A stretch of 64,000 nucleotides of DNA from Aliidiomarina iranensis (GTDB lineage: Bacteria; Pseudomonadota; Gammaproteobacteria; Enterobacterales; Alteromonadaceae), in NCBI RefSeq assembly GCF_003987135.1, contig NZ_PIPJ01000005.1:62001-126000 (forward strand), in the 5' to 3' direction. Below are positions 46,084 to 55,924 of the stretch, in pieces. The position numbers were made by a program, and so were the translations under genes. Each line of letters begins with the position of its first letter. Within the stretch, counting starts at the first letter, position 1. The notes beneath the pieces are model-generated. The model made no database searches. It worked only from the letters and a program-made list of their open reading frames with translations, and was not told where the DNA came from.

Positions 46084-47109
46084 ATGAATATCCGCACCGA
46101 TGAATTTTCGTTAATAGCGAAATACTTTCAACGTTCTCATGGAGCCGGTGATGATGCCGGCTCTGCTGTTTCTGCAAGTTCGCAAAATCGCAGCCGCCGA
46201 GATATAGCTGTGGGTATTGGCGATGATGCGGCCATAGTTATTCCGCCAACAGGATGTGGTATTGCCGTAACAACCGATACCATGGTTTCTGGTGTGCATT
46301 TCGATGAAAAAGTGCCGGTTGATGCCATAGGCCACAAGTTAGTTGCCGTGAACTTAAGCGATTTAGCAGCAATGGGGGCGGAGCCGGCATGGTTATCTTT
46401 AAGCTGTGCGTTTCCGAGCATTGATGAAAACTGGCTTACGGCGTTCAGCCGTGGTTTTTTCGCCGCACTAGATTACTATCATTGTGAACTCATTGGCGGT
46501 GATATTACCAAAGGTCCGCTTACTCTAACTTTAACAGCCCAGGGCATTGTTCCAGCTGAGCGCTATTTGAAGCGCGAGGGTGCACAGCCCGGTGATCGTA
46601 TTTATGTAAGTGGTACGCTTGGTGATGCAGCCTTAGCGTTAGCTGCGCAGCAAGGCAAAGTATCGGTTCCGCCTGAGCACATGGCTGCGCTTGAGAAGCG
46701 TTTATTTTATCCAACCCCGCGGGTGGCGCTAGGGCAACTCTTGCGTAATCAAGCTACGTCAGCGATAGATTTATCCGATGGCTTGCTGGGTGATATTCAG
46801 CACATTCTGGTGGCTTCTGGGGTGGGTGCGCGTATTCAGCTCGATACCTTACCGTTTTCCCAGGCGTTTGCCGAGAGTATCTCTGGGCCCGATGGTTGGC
46901 GGTATCAAATAGCCGGTGGCGATGATTACGAATTGTGCTTTACTATTCCAGAAAGCCGCTGTGGAAATTTAGAAACATTAGCGCTGCAAGCAGGCGTAAA
47001 GGTAACATGTGTTGGGATAATCGATGGCTCTCGTGAGCTTCGTTTTTTCGAGAAGAATCAAGCATGTGATATCGATTTTCACGCTTATAGCCATTTTCAA
47101 GGCGCTTAG
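46084..47109 (+). CDS. thiL: Thiamine-monophosphate kinase
   Basis: ThiL phosphorylates thiamine monophosphate to the active diphosphate. Starting at ATG 46084 the protein has 341 residues: DEFSLIAKYF, VGIGDDAAIV, TTDTMVSGVHF, VAVNLSDLAAMGAEPAWLSL, IGGDITKGP, GGDDYELCFT. The stretch GAGDDAGSAVSASSQNRSRRD near 21-41 is a small insertion relative to E. coli. It lies 13 bases after nusB and 22 before pgpA. Confidence 0.94.
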   Translation: MNIRTDEFSLIAKYFQRSHGAGDDAGSAVSASSQNRSRRDIAVGIGDDAAIVIPPTGCGIAVTTDTMVSGVHFDEKVPVDAIGHKLVAVNLSDLAAMGAEPAWLSLSCAFPSIDENWLTAFSRGFFAALDYYHCELIGGDITKGPLTLTLTAQGIVPAERYLKREGAQPGDRIYVSGTLGDAALALAAQQGKVSVPPEHMAALEKRLFYPTPRVALGQLLRNQATSAIDLSDGLLGDIQHILVASGVGARIQLDTLPFSQAFAESISGPDGWRYQIAGGDDYELCFTIPESRCGNLETLALQAGVKVTCVGIIDGSRELRFFEKNQACDIDFHAYSHFQGA

Positions 47110-47131
47110 AATTAATTGAGGGGTAGTTAGT

Positions 47132-47623
47132 ATGGCTCGTAAGCAAAGTATTCGGGAGCTGGTAAAACAGCCTATTCATTTCCTGTCTTTTGGTTTTGGC
47201 TCAGGGCTTGTACCGAAGGCACCCGGCACTTTCGGAACTTTACCGGGTATTGTTTTAGTGTGGTTATTTGCGGGCTTAGATACGGCGGCTTACATGGGCG
47301 TTGTAGCCTTTGTTACTATTGTTGGCGTTTATCTTTGTGGCGCCACGGCAAAAGCCATGGGTGAACATGATTCTTCGCACATTGTGTGGGATGAAATCGC
47401 CGGCTATATGATTGCAATGATTGCGATTCCAGTGAGCTGGCAGGCTTTGTTGTTGGCATTCGTGTTATTTCGTATTTTTGATATTTTAAAGCCTTGGCCG
47501 ATCCGCTGGCTAGATAAGCATGTAGATGGCGGGTTCGGTATCATGGTCGACGATGTCTTAGCTGGGTTTTTTGCGCTAGTGTTGATGCACATAGCGTTAA
47601 CTCTAGGCTGGTTACCACTTTAA
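47132..47623 (+). CDS. pgpA: Phosphatidylglycerophosphatase A
   Basis: PgpA removes phosphate from phosphatidylglycerophosphate to give phosphatidylglycerol. The 163-residue inner-membrane protein has the motif FGSGLVPKAPGTFGTLPG at about 22-39 and the acidic site HIVWDEIAGYMIAM. DDVLAGFFALVLMH lies near the end. GAGGGG precedes the ATG. It closes the ribH-nusB-thiL-pgpA operon and is convergent with dxs. Confidence 0.94.
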   Translation: MARKQSIRELVKQPIHFLSFGFGSGLVPKAPGTFGTLPGIVLVWLFAGLDTAAYMGVVAFVTIVGVYLCGATAKAMGEHDSSHIVWDEIAGYMIAMIAIPVSWQALLLAFVLFRIFDILKPWPIRWLDKHVDGGFGIMVDDVLAGFFALVLMHIALTLGWLPL

Positions 47624-47685
47624 CTTGTTGCGCGCGTAGCGTGAAAATCGAATGTATCCGGCGCTAAAAATTAGCGCAGGCAAAA

Positions 47686-47718
47686 ACAAAAAGCCCGAAT
47701 TAAATTCGGGCTTTTTAA
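47686..47718. terminator. Bidirectional terminator between pgpA and dxs
   Basis: AAAAAGCCCGAAT and ATTCGGGCTTTTT form a long perfect stem with a very small loop and T runs on both strands. Confidence 0.92.
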
Positions 47719-47739
47719 TATTCTAGATTCGCGGCAAAA

Positions 47740-49605
47740 CTAAGCGTTAATTCTAGCCTTAATTTGAGCCGTTATTCCCTCGGCATCAAGCTGCAGCTCT
47801 TTGCGAATTTCATCTTGGCTTCCATGTTTGATGAAGTTATCAGGTAAGCCTAGGTGAAGTACTTTGCTGTTAACACCGGCAATAGCCAGAGCCTCACTCA
47901 CCGCACTGCCGGCTCCACCTTGTACGGCGTTTTCCTCTAACGTAACCAGCCATTCATGTTCTTTAGCTGCAGCGAATAACGCATCCGTATCGAGCGGTTT
48001 TACGAAACGCATATCGATAAGGGTGGCATTGAGCTCCTTTGCAACGAGTTTTGCTTCTTCGAGAAGGATACCAAAATTCAAAATAGCGATGCTCTTGCCG
48101 TTACGAATAGTGCGGCTTTTACCGATGGGGAGATTCGTTAGTTTCGTATACTCTACGCCAATACCGTTGCCCCGTGGATACCGAACCGCAGCCGGGCCTT
48201 TATAATGATAACCAGTGCTTAGCATTAACCGACATTCATTTTCATCGCTTGGGGTCATTAAGACGAGATTTGGAATACAGCGCATGAAGCTTAAATCAAA
48301 CGCACCTTGGTGCGTAGGGCCATCAGCACCTACGATGCCTGCGCGATCAATCGCAAATAGTACATCTAAATTTTGCAGTGCAACATCATGGATAAGTTGG
48401 TCGTAGGCGCGCTGTAAAAACGTAGAATAAATAGCCACGATCGGTTTCATGCCGGCAATCGCTAGGCCAGCTGCAAAAGTAACAGCGTGTTGTTCAGCAA
48501 TGGCAACATCAAAATATTGCTTTGGGAATCGCCGCGCAAACTCAACCATACCTGAGCCTTCACGCATAGCTGGCGTGATGGCCATGAGTGCATCATCATT
48601 CTCTGCAACCTCACATAACCACTCGCCAAACACAGCTGAATATGAAGGAATGCTGGGTGCTTTGCTCGGTAGAGAATCGATACTGGGATCGAATTTAGGC
48701 ACACCATGATAACCGATCGGGTCCTTTTCGGCTGGCGCGTAGCCTTTCCCTTTGCGAGTTACTACGTGAAGTAATTGTGGGCCTTTCAAAGTACGCATAT
48801 TGCTGAGGGTTTCAACCAGCGCGTTCACATCATGGCCATCAATTGGGCCGATGTAGTTGAAGCCGAGTTCTTCAAAAATAGTGCCCGGTGTAACCATGCC
48901 TTTCACGTGCTCTTCTGCTCGGCTAACGAGCTCACGCATACTCGGAATAGCGCTCAGCAATTGTTTGCTACCTTCGCGCAACGAGGTATACATTTTGCCG
49001 GAAAGCACTCGAGCAAAATGATTATTCAATGCACCAACGTTTTCTGAAATCGACATGTCGTTATCGTTGAGAATCACTAACATATCAGGCGCAATATCTC
49101 CTGCGTGGTTCATGGCCTCAAACGCCATGCCCGCGGTGAGTGCGCCATCACCGATAATAGCTACGGTTTTTCGATTTTCAGCTTCTTTTTGCGCGGCTAT
49201 GGCAAGCCCTAAAGCAGCACTGATCGAGGTGCTTGAGTGCCCAACAGAGAGCACATCATATTCACTCTCTTCGCGCCATGGGAAAGGATGCAAACCATCT
49301 TTTTGCCGAATAGTGTGCAGCTGCTCGCGCCGGCCCGTTAATATTTTGTGGGGATACGCTTGGTGGCCTACATCCCAAACGATATTATCGAAAGGTGTTT
49401 TGAATACATAATGCAGGGCTACGGTAAGTTCTACCGTGCCTAAGCCGCTAGCCAAATGGCCACTACTTTTACTCACTGAGCTCAGCAAAAACTGACGCAG
49501 TTCATCGCTAACCTGATTTAATTTTTGCTTCGGTAAGCCACGCAAATCTGCTGGCGAATCGATCAGGCGTAACAATGGAAAACTTTGGTTTTGTTTTTGC
49601 GTCAT
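47740..49605 (-). CDS. dxs: 1-deoxy-D-xylulose-5-phosphate synthase
   Basis: Dxs condenses pyruvate and glyceraldehyde 3-phosphate, the entry step of the MEP isoprenoid pathway, and feeds thiamine and pyridoxal synthesis. The 621-residue protein shows [36 protein letters not shown], the thiamine-diphosphate motif [15 protein letters not shown] and [18 protein letters not shown]. It starts five bases after ispA, its pathway partner, in the familiar xseB-ispA-dxs order. Confidence 0.97.
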   Translation of the reverse strand: MTQKQNQSFPLLRLIDSPADLRGLPKQKLNQVSDELRQFLLSSVSKSSGHLASGLGTVELTVALHYVFKTPFDNIVWDVGHQAYPHKILTGRREQLHTIRQKDGLHPFPWREESEYDVLSVGHSSTSISAALGLAIAAQKEAENRKTVAIIGDGALTAGMAFEAMNHAGDIAPDMLVILNDNDMSISENVGALNNHFARVLSGKMYTSLREGSKQLLSAIPSMRELVSRAEEHVKGMVTPGTIFEELGFNYIGPIDGHDVNALVETLSNMRTLKGPQLLHVVTRKGKGYAPAEKDPIGYHGVPKFDPSIDSLPSKAPSIPSYSAVFGEWLCEVAENDDALMAITPAMREGSGMVEFARRFPKQYFDVAIAEQHAVTFAAGLAIAGMKPIVAIYSTFLQRAYDQLIHDVALQNLDVLFAIDRAGIVGADGPTHQGAFDLSFMRCIPNLVLMTPSDENECRLMLSTGYHYKGPAAVRYPRGNGIGVEYTKLTNLPIGKSRTIRNGKSIAILNFGILLEEAKLVAKELNATLIDMRFVKPLDTDALFAAAKEHEWLVTLEENAVQGGAGSAVSEALAIAGVNSKVLHLGLPDNFIKHGSQDEIRKELQLDAEGITAQIKARINA

Positions 49606-49610
49606 ATTAA

Positions 49611-50615
49611 CTACCGGTCTCGGGTTACTAAGTATTCAGTAAATTGCTCTAAAACAACTGTATTGTACGGGATCAAAGATAGTGCGTGTAGCGCTTTTTG
49701 GTGCAGTTGGCGGAGTAATTCTTGTGAGCCGGCTAAACCCAGTAATGCAGGGTAGGTGGATTTTGCTAACGCGGCATCTGCTCCTTGAAGTTTGCCAAGT
49801 GCTTGCGTAGTTCCTGTTACGTCCAAAATATCATCCTTCACTTGAAAAGCTAGGCCAATGGTATCCGCAAAGTTGTCCAGAGCTTTCAGTGTTTGCTCAT
49901 TAATTACATTGGCGCTAAGGGCTCTTTTTTCGCTAAGGGCTCTTGTTTCGCTAAGGGCTCCTCCCGCGCTGAGGGCTCTTTTTTCGCTAAGGGCTCCTTC
50001 CGCGTTGAGGGCTCCTTGCGCGCTGAGGGCTCCAAGCCGAATGGCGGCACGCAACAGTGCGCCGGTTTTTAGTTCATGTATTTGCGCTAAGGCATCTTCT
50101 TCAATCGTTATCCCCGTAGCTGCAATATCTAACGCCTGCCCACCGCACATTCCATTTAGGCCGGAAGCGTTTGCCAAAGTAGCTATCATGGCAAGTTGCT
50201 GCTGCGCGTTTATCTCAGCCATGGGTTGAGATAACAATTCAAAGGCTAAACTCTGCAGCGCATCACCGGCTAAAATCGCCGTCGCCTCATCAAATTCGAT
50301 ATGGCAGGTGTTTTTGCCTCGGCGAAGCGCATCATCATCCATAGCGGGCAGATCGTCGTGCACCAGAGAATACGCATGGATACACTCAATAGCCGCTGCA
50401 GGTGCATCTAGCACCGATTCATCGGCACCAAGCATACTACCCGTGGCATAAACTAAAAAAGGCCGAACTCGCTTACCGCCGAGGAGAACCGCATAAGCCA
50501 TAGCCGCTCGCAAATTTTCTGCTGGCGCCTTTCGTTCAATAATTGATGTTAAATAATTTACGTGCCGTTCGCGGTAATAGTTCAGGCGCTCAGCTAAGAG
50601 TTCTTCAGCAGACAT
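49611..50615 (-). CDS. ispA: Farnesyl diphosphate synthase with an internal six-residue repeat expansion
   Basis: IspA builds C15 farnesyl diphosphate from C5 units. The two Asp-rich motifs are DDLPAMDDD (87-95) and DDILD (261-265), with [14 protein letters not shown] at 46-59. The protein has 334 residues, about 35 more than usual. The surplus is a tandem run of seven six-residue units at 195-236: [42 protein letters not shown]. The first unit corresponds to the native RLGALSA of the family, so the run looks like an in-frame amplification. Frame and both catalytic motifs are intact. Confidence 0.94.
   Translation of the reverse strand: MSAEELLAERLNYYRERHVNYLTSIIERKAPAENLRAAMAYAVLLGGKRVRPFLVYATGSMLGADESVLDAPAAAIECIHAYSLVHDDLPAMDDDALRRGKNTCHIEFDEATAILAGDALQSLAFELLSQPMAEINAQQQLAMIATLANASGLNGMCGGQALDIAATGITIEEDALAQIHELKTGALLRAAIRLGALSAQGALNAEGALSEKRALSAGGALSETRALSEKRALSANVINEQTLKALDNFADTIGLAFQVKDDILDVTGTTQALGKLQGADAALAKSTYPALLGLAGSQELLRQLHQKALHALSLIPYNTVVLEQFTEYLVTRDR
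49914..50039 (-). repeat. 18-bp minisatellite inside ispA (7 units)
   Basis: Seven direct 18-bp units begin at 49914, 49932, 49950, 49968, 49986, 50004 and 50022. Each starts GCTAAGGGCTC or a close variant on the plus strand. Units differ mainly in their last seven bases. The period is a multiple of three, so copy changes keep the reading frame. Confidence 0.95.
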
Positions 50616-50654
50616 TCCGTTTTAGCCTTCCAGAGTTAGCAACAGAGATATGCA

Positions 50655-50909
50655 CTAATCGTGCGAAGTTGGCGTTTCAGAAAACGGGTTTAGTTCTTCT
50701 GAGCCGTTTTGTTGCATTAATATTTGAACCTTCTGCTCTGCCTGTTGCAATTTCTGTTGGCTAATCCGCGATAAAAAAACAGCGCGCTCAAACTGTTTTA
50801 ATGATTCTTCTAGCGGTAACTCACCTTCTTCTAAGGCACTCACAATTTGTTCTAGCTCTGCCATGGCTTGCTCGAACCCTAAAGATTCGCTGTTTTTTTC
50901 GCTGCTCAT
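50655..50909 (-). CDS. xseB: Exodeoxyribonuclease VII small subunit
   Basis: XseB helps form exonuclease VII with XseA. The 84-residue helical protein has the signature FEQAMAELEQIVSALEEGELPLEESLKQFERAVFLSR. It lies 39 bp before ispA in the usual order. The 312-bp gap from 50910 to 51221, toward the divergent VanZ-like gene, shows no gene and no clear promoter that I can defend. Confidence 0.94.
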   Translation of the reverse strand: MSSEKNSESLGFEQAMAELEQIVSALEEGELPLEESLKQFERAVFLSRISQQKLQQAEQKVQILMQQNGSEELNPFSETPTSHD

Positions 50910-51221
50910 GAATGTGTTCTCGCATCTTCAAAATATACTCATAAAATAACACAGCTACTGGCGAATCTGCATCGCTTTTGCAGATTCCTTTTTCCGATTT
51001 ACCCAGAAACAGGATACACTCACTACTCACAACAGCGTTTTTTAATTTGCGAAGCCAATGTTGTTAGCCCTAGGCAGTTTTAAATCTGAGAAAAGATTGA
51101 CAGAACTAGCTGAGGAAGCAAACAGAGAGAGCTAGCTGGAAGAAAAAGCCGAGAGAGTAAATAGAAGGAACTCGGTTTTGTGCTCCTTTAGGCGCAAATA
51201 AAGTTCATTTGAATAAGGATA

Positions 51222-51575
51222 ATGTTACAGGTGTTTTGGCGTATTTTATTTTTGCTGGTTGTTGTTGTGGTTTCTGCTCTATTTGTTGTGCAAACACCAC
51301 CCACTCCGGCCGCAGCTAGTTTTCCGAATGCCGATAAAGTAGTTCACTTTGGGCTTTTCTTTATTTTAGCAACCACCATGCATCTTGCTTTTCGAGCGCG
51401 TTTGTTAATAGCCATCCCGCTATTATTGGTTTACGCCGTTGTTATTGAGATAGTGCAGCATCACATTCCAGGCAGGGGCGCTGAAGTTTTGGATGTGGTA
51501 GCCGATATGCTCGGCGTTTTAGCCTTTTATTTAGCTCGAGCGCTTTACAAAAATAGAAAAAAACGCAGCTTATGA
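51222..51575 (+). CDS. VanZ-like small membrane protein
   Basis: This 117-residue protein has four hydrophobic segments (about 5-22, 42-60, 62-80, 90-106). Between them is the VanZ-like motif FPNADKVVHFGLFFILATTMHL and EIVQHHIPGRGAEVLDVVADMLGVL. Members have no firm function outside teicoplanin resistance in Gram-positives. It ends K-K-R-S-L inside a terminator hairpin, and its stop overlaps the stop of convergent srmB by six bases. Confidence 0.82.
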   Translation: MLQVFWRILFLLVVVVVSALFVVQTPPTPAAASFPNADKVVHFGLFFILATTMHLAFRARLLIAIPLLLVYAVVIEIVQHHIPGRGAEVLDVVADMLGVLAFYLARALYKNRKKRSL

Positions 51576-51587
51576 GCTGCGTTTTTT
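51558..51587. terminator. Shared terminator inside the overlapping ends of the VanZ-like gene and srmB
   Basis: A perfect 13-bp stem, AAAAAACGCAGCT (51558-51570) and its complement (51575-51587), has a 4-nt loop, TATG. Both stop codons fall in the loop: TAA of srmB at 51572-51570 and TGA of the VanZ-like gene at 51573-51575. T runs are present on both strands. Confidence 0.92.
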
Positions 51588-52880
51588 GATTGGGTCTACT
51601 TTTTGTTTTCCTTTCACCGTGCTCATATTCGGGCGCGCACCTTTTTGTTTGGTGCCCTTAGGTGAACTACTCTTACTTCCTTTTAATGCCTTTTTCTTTT
51701 TCTTAGATTTTGATTTCTTGTGTGGCTCTGGAAACTTGAATTTAGGCCTTAGTTCAGGAATGAATCTGCGCTCTAAACGCTCGGTAAGATAGCGTTCAAT
51801 GCGGCCAAGGTTTTCGGCGTCATGAGCCTCTACCAGCGCAATCGCTGTACCTGTTTTACCGGCTCGGCCAGTACGGCCAATGCGGTGCAAAAAGGTATCG
51901 CCTTTGCGAGGTAAATCATAATTAACTACTAATTCAACATCGGGAATATCTAAGCCACGAGCCGCTACATCGGTGGCAACCAAGATACGTTGACGAACAT
52001 CGGAAAACGATTTTAAACGTTTCTGCCGTTCATCTTGGGGCAAACCACCTTCCATAGCTACCGCGCCATAGCCCATACGCTGTAAAGCTTCGGCTAGCTC
52101 ATGAGCACGTTCGCGCTTACGCACAAACACCAAAACGCGACCGTTGAAATCCCCCAGCAAGTGTTTCAGAAGGGCTTGTTTATGTTCAGCGTCATCGGCA
52201 ATGTGCACCCATTGATGAATTTTACCTTTCTCTCGGCGTGGCGGCTCAACATTGATAAATTCCGGCTTTGCGAGCACCTGTTTACTAAAGGTTGCAAGGG
52301 TGTGGTGATCTGCAGTAGCAGAGAATAAGAGGCGCTGGCGCAAGTTCATGGCTTCATTGATAATTTGCTCTACAGGTTGGCGAAAGCCCATATCAAGCAT
52401 GCGGTCGGCTTCATCCAACACCAGTATTTCCAGCGCTTCAGCACTAAACTTTTCATCACCTAAATAATCGAGTAAGCGCCCGGGAGTAGCGATAACGATA
52501 TCAAGGTTTTCTTTAAATGCACCCGTATGGCTGCCAAAATTCACGCCACCGGTAACCGTTAGGGAAGTAAGGCCAACAGCCGCGCATAATATTTCTGATT
52601 GCCGGCCGATTTGTTCTGCAAGCTCTCGTGTTGGCGCGAGTACTAAAACGCGCGCTGATCCCGGAGATCGGCGAGGATAATCAATTAAATGCTGAATCGC
52701 AGGCAACAAAAAGGCTAGTGTTTTGCCAGTACCCGTGGGAGATGCCGCTAGCACATCGCGAGCGTCAAGCGTTAAAGGAATCACTTCCTGCTGAATTTTA
52801 GTGGGCTTCATTAAGCCTGCATCCAACAGTGTATTTATTAGTGCCGAATCAAGTTCGAGCTGATCCCATTCAGGATTCAT
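51570..52880 (-). CDS. srmB: DEAD-box RNA helicase SrmB
   Basis: SrmB remodels RNA during early 50S ribosome assembly. From ATG 52880 the protein has 436 residues. Helicase motifs are SPTGTGKT, PTRELA, TPGRLL, DEADRMLD, SATAD, HRIGRTGRAG. SrmB-specific similarity includes KGKIHQWVHIADDAEHKQALLKHLL and VFVRKRERAHELAE. The C-terminal 80 residues are a basic, Lys/Ser-rich tail. The start overlaps the last 11 bases of rdgC, so the genes are coupled. The longer reading from 52919 is unlikely. Confidence 0.93.
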   Translation of the reverse strand: MNPEWDQLELDSALINTLLDAGLMKPTKIQQEVIPLTLDARDVLAASPTGTGKTLAFLLPAIQHLIDYPRRSPGSARVLVLAPTRELAEQIGRQSEILCAAVGLTSLTVTGGVNFGSHTGAFKENLDIVIATPGRLLDYLGDEKFSAEALEILVLDEADRMLDMGFRQPVEQIINEAMNLRQRLLFSATADHHTLATFSKQVLAKPEFINVEPPRREKGKIHQWVHIADDAEHKQALLKHLLGDFNGRVLVFVRKRERAHELAEALQRMGYGAVAMEGGLPQDERQKRLKSFSDVRQRILVATDVAARGLDIPDVELVVNYDLPRKGDTFLHRIGRTGRAGKTGTAIALVEAHDAENLGRIERYLTERLERRFIPELRPKFKFPEPHKKSKSKKKKKALKGSKSSSPKGTKQKGARPNMSTVKGKQKVDPIKKRSS

Positions 52881-53802
52881 TCGCAGACAACTCCGTGCTA
52901 GCTTTATCGGAAACCGCAAAGATACGGCTTAGTTCAATGATTAACTGGTTTAACTCGGCACTCATTAGCGCAAAATCAACGTCTAACTGCTCAGCGCGGC
53001 TCTCAGGATTCAAATCATCGCGTTGCTCTTTCAACACATCACTAAAGCGAATGCGCTTAACCGCATAATCATCGGTTAGTAAGAAGCTTAGCCGTTCATC
53101 CCACTCTAACGCAACTTGTGTTGCTAGTTTTCCATGCTGTAAGTGCAGGTTGAGTTCATCAGTGGTTAAATCGTGCTGTTTAAATCGAACAATCGATTCA
53201 TCCTCACCAAAACTACGAAGTTCCGCCTCCATTCCAAACTCAAAAGGTGCTGGCGCCGATTGTTGCTTGAGCCACTCGGTGAAAAACACTTCTGCAGTTT
53301 GTTCTGCACCCCAAGGTTTTATCGGTAGAGAGCCTAAACAGCTACGCAGAAGTGCGGTGAGATCTTCTGCACGGCTCGCGCTCAAAGTGTCCACGAGCAA
53401 GCGTTGGTTGGTTAAATCGATCATTGCCCAAGTTACCGCAAACTTGCTCAATGCTTGTGGAAGCAAGCGATGGACAATATCTTCTTTCGCGGCTTGTTGC
53501 TCTTTTCGTGGCATAGGGCGTGCGTTTTCTTGCTGAAATTGCTCACGTAGTTGATCTAACTCCGCGTTTACCGCACTGGCGGGCATCACTTTTTCTTCTT
53601 TCTTTGCGCAAAACAATAAATTATCCGCCACTCGATGCAGCAAAGGGCCATTCTCTTCACCTACCGGAGGCACCCAACCAAAACTTGCAGGTTCCTGCCG
53701 TGAGCAAGGCGTAAAACGCCGCTCTTCTAGCAGTTTTTCGGCCTCATCAGACCAAGTGAACGGTTGCGTAAATTGATAAACGCGCAAGTTTTTAAACCAC
53801 AT
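52870..53802 (-). CDS. rdgC: Recombination-associated protein RdgC
   Basis: RdgC is a nucleoid-associated protein that binds double-stranded DNA as a ring and restrains RecA. The 310-residue sequence opens MWFKNLRVYQFTQPFTWSDEAEKLLEERRFTPCSRQEPASFGWVPP, the hallmark of the family. It later has FEFGMEAELR and KRIRFSDVLKEQ. The start agrees with E. coli. srmB follows with an 11-base overlap. Confidence 0.96.
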   Translation of the reverse strand: MWFKNLRVYQFTQPFTWSDEAEKLLEERRFTPCSRQEPASFGWVPPVGEENGPLLHRVADNLLFCAKKEEKVMPASAVNAELDQLREQFQQENARPMPRKEQQAAKEDIVHRLLPQALSKFAVTWAMIDLTNQRLLVDTLSASRAEDLTALLRSCLGSLPIKPWGAEQTAEVFFTEWLKQQSAPAPFEFGMEAELRSFGEDESIVRFKQHDLTTDELNLHLQHGKLATQVALEWDERLSFLLTDDYAVKRIRFSDVLKEQRDDLNPESRAEQLDVDFALMSAELNQLIIELSRIFAVSDKASTELSANES

Positions 53803-53871
53803 AATTGCGGATGCTCCAAGTAGGCGAGGGTGATAAATGATGCCGCATAATACCTGAGTATCGTTGGTCTG

Positions 53872-55635
53872 TCAGGTTGCATTAATTAAAGTTATCGGAA
53901 AACTAAAATGATACCGTAAACCCTGGCCCGGTTCGCTGGCCACCGAAATTTCACCTTGCAACCGCTCGGTAACGAGCTCATGAATGATGTGCGTACCTAA
54001 ACCGCTGCCGCCTTGATCGCGACAGGTAGTGAAAAAGGGTTCGAAAATCCGTTGCAGCGCCTGTGTACTCATCCCAATTCCGTTATCTTCATAGCTAACC
54101 TCTAACTTTTCTTCGTTGTGCTGAATAGTTATCGTTATCTCGCCAGATTGCTGCTCGGAGAACCCATGGGTTAAGCTATTTACAATCATATTTGTAAGAA
54201 TTTGCGCCAGCCCGCCGGTAATGAAGCGAGCGAGAATATTTGGGCAGTTCACTCGTACCTGAACATTTTGCTTTTGCAGTTTCGGCCTTAAGGTTTTAAT
54301 GATTCGCTGCACATATTCTTTAACATCAACCGTGCGCATGGCTTCAGAACTTTGATCTACGGCAACCTGCTTAAATCCATGCATAAGTTCATTGGCTCGA
54401 TTAAGGTTGGTTTCGATCAGCTCTGCAGATTCTGCAATATGGTTAAGAGAGTTCTGTAGTTGCTTGGCGGTCAATTTGTCATCCTTGAACTGCTGCTGAA
54501 GTTTTAAAAGCTCCTCACGTAAAAAAGACGATGCGGTAATGCCAATTCCAATGGGCGTGTTAACTTCATGGCTGATACTTGCTACTAAATTACCTAGAGC
54601 TGCCATTTTTTCACTGTTTAAAAGTTGTTGGCGCGCTTGCTGCAAAAACTCCACGCTGTCAGCTAATTCCTTGTTGCTTTGTTTTAATTTCGATTCTGTT
54701 ATTCGGCGTTGATGAATTTCATGCTCAAGCGATTGTTGGCGCACCTCTAGCTCATGGCGGCGGCGATCAAGATCGAGCATTAAATTGCTAATACCCATTG
54801 TTTTCTCAGCTACTTCTTGGGCCAAAACCGAATTCTGCTCGGAAAGCTTGCGGTTTGCTTTGGTTAACTCTTGTTGTGCGCTTGCAAGCTGAATTTGGTG
54901 CTCTCGTAATCGTTGCAGAAGGTCATTGTAGGCATCTTCTAAGAGGCTAAATTCGTTGTTCTCTAGTTGCTGCAACTGAATACTCGATGTTTCCACAGAT
55001 TCAGGGTCAAAGTTTTGTATTTGCCGAATAAGTTCTTCTAGAGGTGTGCGTAAATAAAAGCGAAAGGCGAGTGAAAATAGAAGGATGAGTAGGCTACTTT
55101 TTATTATTGCGGCAAAAATGAGCAGGATAAGGCTAGGTGTTAAACGCTCGATAGTAACATCGCGATTAGAAAGTAAAATAATATCGCCAACGAGCTGTGA
55201 GGTATTACCAAATTCAAAAACGAGTGGGCTATAATAACCAAAGGTACCTTGCTTTTCCGGAATCGGTCCAGCGGTTTCTAAAGTGCTGAAATCCAACGCT
55301 GAATCGGTGATGCCCTTACGCACTAAAATGCGCTGTTCATCATCGCGAACAATAACGCCACTGATTGCTGGAACATTAATTAGGCCTTCGACGAGATCTT
55401 CGGTTTGTAGTTCGTTGAACTCCCAAAGAGAGCGAGTGATACTGCTCGCAAAGGTATAATGCTGGTTGCGAAGATCGTTAAGCAAGCTATTACGGGTATT
55501 TTGATATTCCGCTGCGATTTGGCCACTGGTAATAATAAGCGTTAGCAAAAAATAAACCGTGAGAACGCTCGTGAGCAAGGTCCGTGTAATACTTCGGCTT
55601 GAGTGCGATTTTACTTGAGTGTTGGCATGTTTCAC
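53872..55635 (-). CDS. Orphan membrane sensor histidine kinase
   Basis: The 587-residue protein has a transmembrane segment at about 21-40, a periplasmic sensor region of about 125 residues, and a second segment at about 167-190. A HAMP-like linker and long coiled coil (about 240-340) follow. The kinase core has an H-box ISHEVNTPIG with His356, and the ATPase domain has NMIVNSLTHGF, YEDNGIGM and GGSGLGTHI. No receiver domain or response-regulator gene is adjacent, so its partner is elsewhere. The signal is unknown. Confidence 0.9.
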   Translation of the reverse strand: MKHANTQVKSHSSRSITRTLLTSVLTVYFLLTLIITSGQIAAEYQNTRNSLLNDLRNQHYTFASSITRSLWEFNELQTEDLVEGLINVPAISGVIVRDDEQRILVRKGITDSALDFSTLETAGPIPEKQGTFGYYSPLVFEFGNTSQLVGDIILLSNRDVTIERLTPSLILLIFAAIIKSSLLILLFSLAFRFYLRTPLEELIRQIQNFDPESVETSSIQLQQLENNEFSLLEDAYNDLLQRLREHQIQLASAQQELTKANRKLSEQNSVLAQEVAEKTMGISNLMLDLDRRRHELEVRQQSLEHEIHQRRITESKLKQSNKELADSVEFLQQARQQLLNSEKMAALGNLVASISHEVNTPIGIGITASSFLREELLKLQQQFKDDKLTAKQLQNSLNHIAESAELIETNLNRANELMHGFKQVAVDQSSEAMRTVDVKEYVQRIIKTLRPKLQKQNVQVRVNCPNILARFITGGLAQILTNMIVNSLTHGFSEQQSGEITITIQHNEEKLEVSYEDNGIGMSTQALQRIFEPFFTTCRDQGGSGLGTHIIHELVTERLQGEISVASEPGQGLRYHFSFPITLINAT

Positions 55636-55924
55636 GAAAATTCTCTCACCTGTAGCTCAAATGTGGTGTAGTAGAACGAAATCAGCAGCGCATAGATTGC
55701 AGCTTCGCCTATTTAAATGCAACCGAATCGTTTTGTAGAATCGTTGCCTGTAATATTTTTGACATAAATTATGCATAAAATAGAAGCATAAATGTAATTG
55801 AACCGATACATAAGATTCATCAATACGTTATACTCGGCGAATAAATGAGCATTTAACCAAACCTTTATTTCTTCAAAATGACGACACTGCTTGTGCTTAG
55901 CGCAGGCGTTACCGGAGACACGAA

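Noticed and set aside
55757-55780. TTGACA with a downstream AT-rich element as the porin promoter
   Set aside because: No acceptable -10 lies 16-18 bp after TTGACA; the nearby TTATGCATAA palindrome has no clear role.
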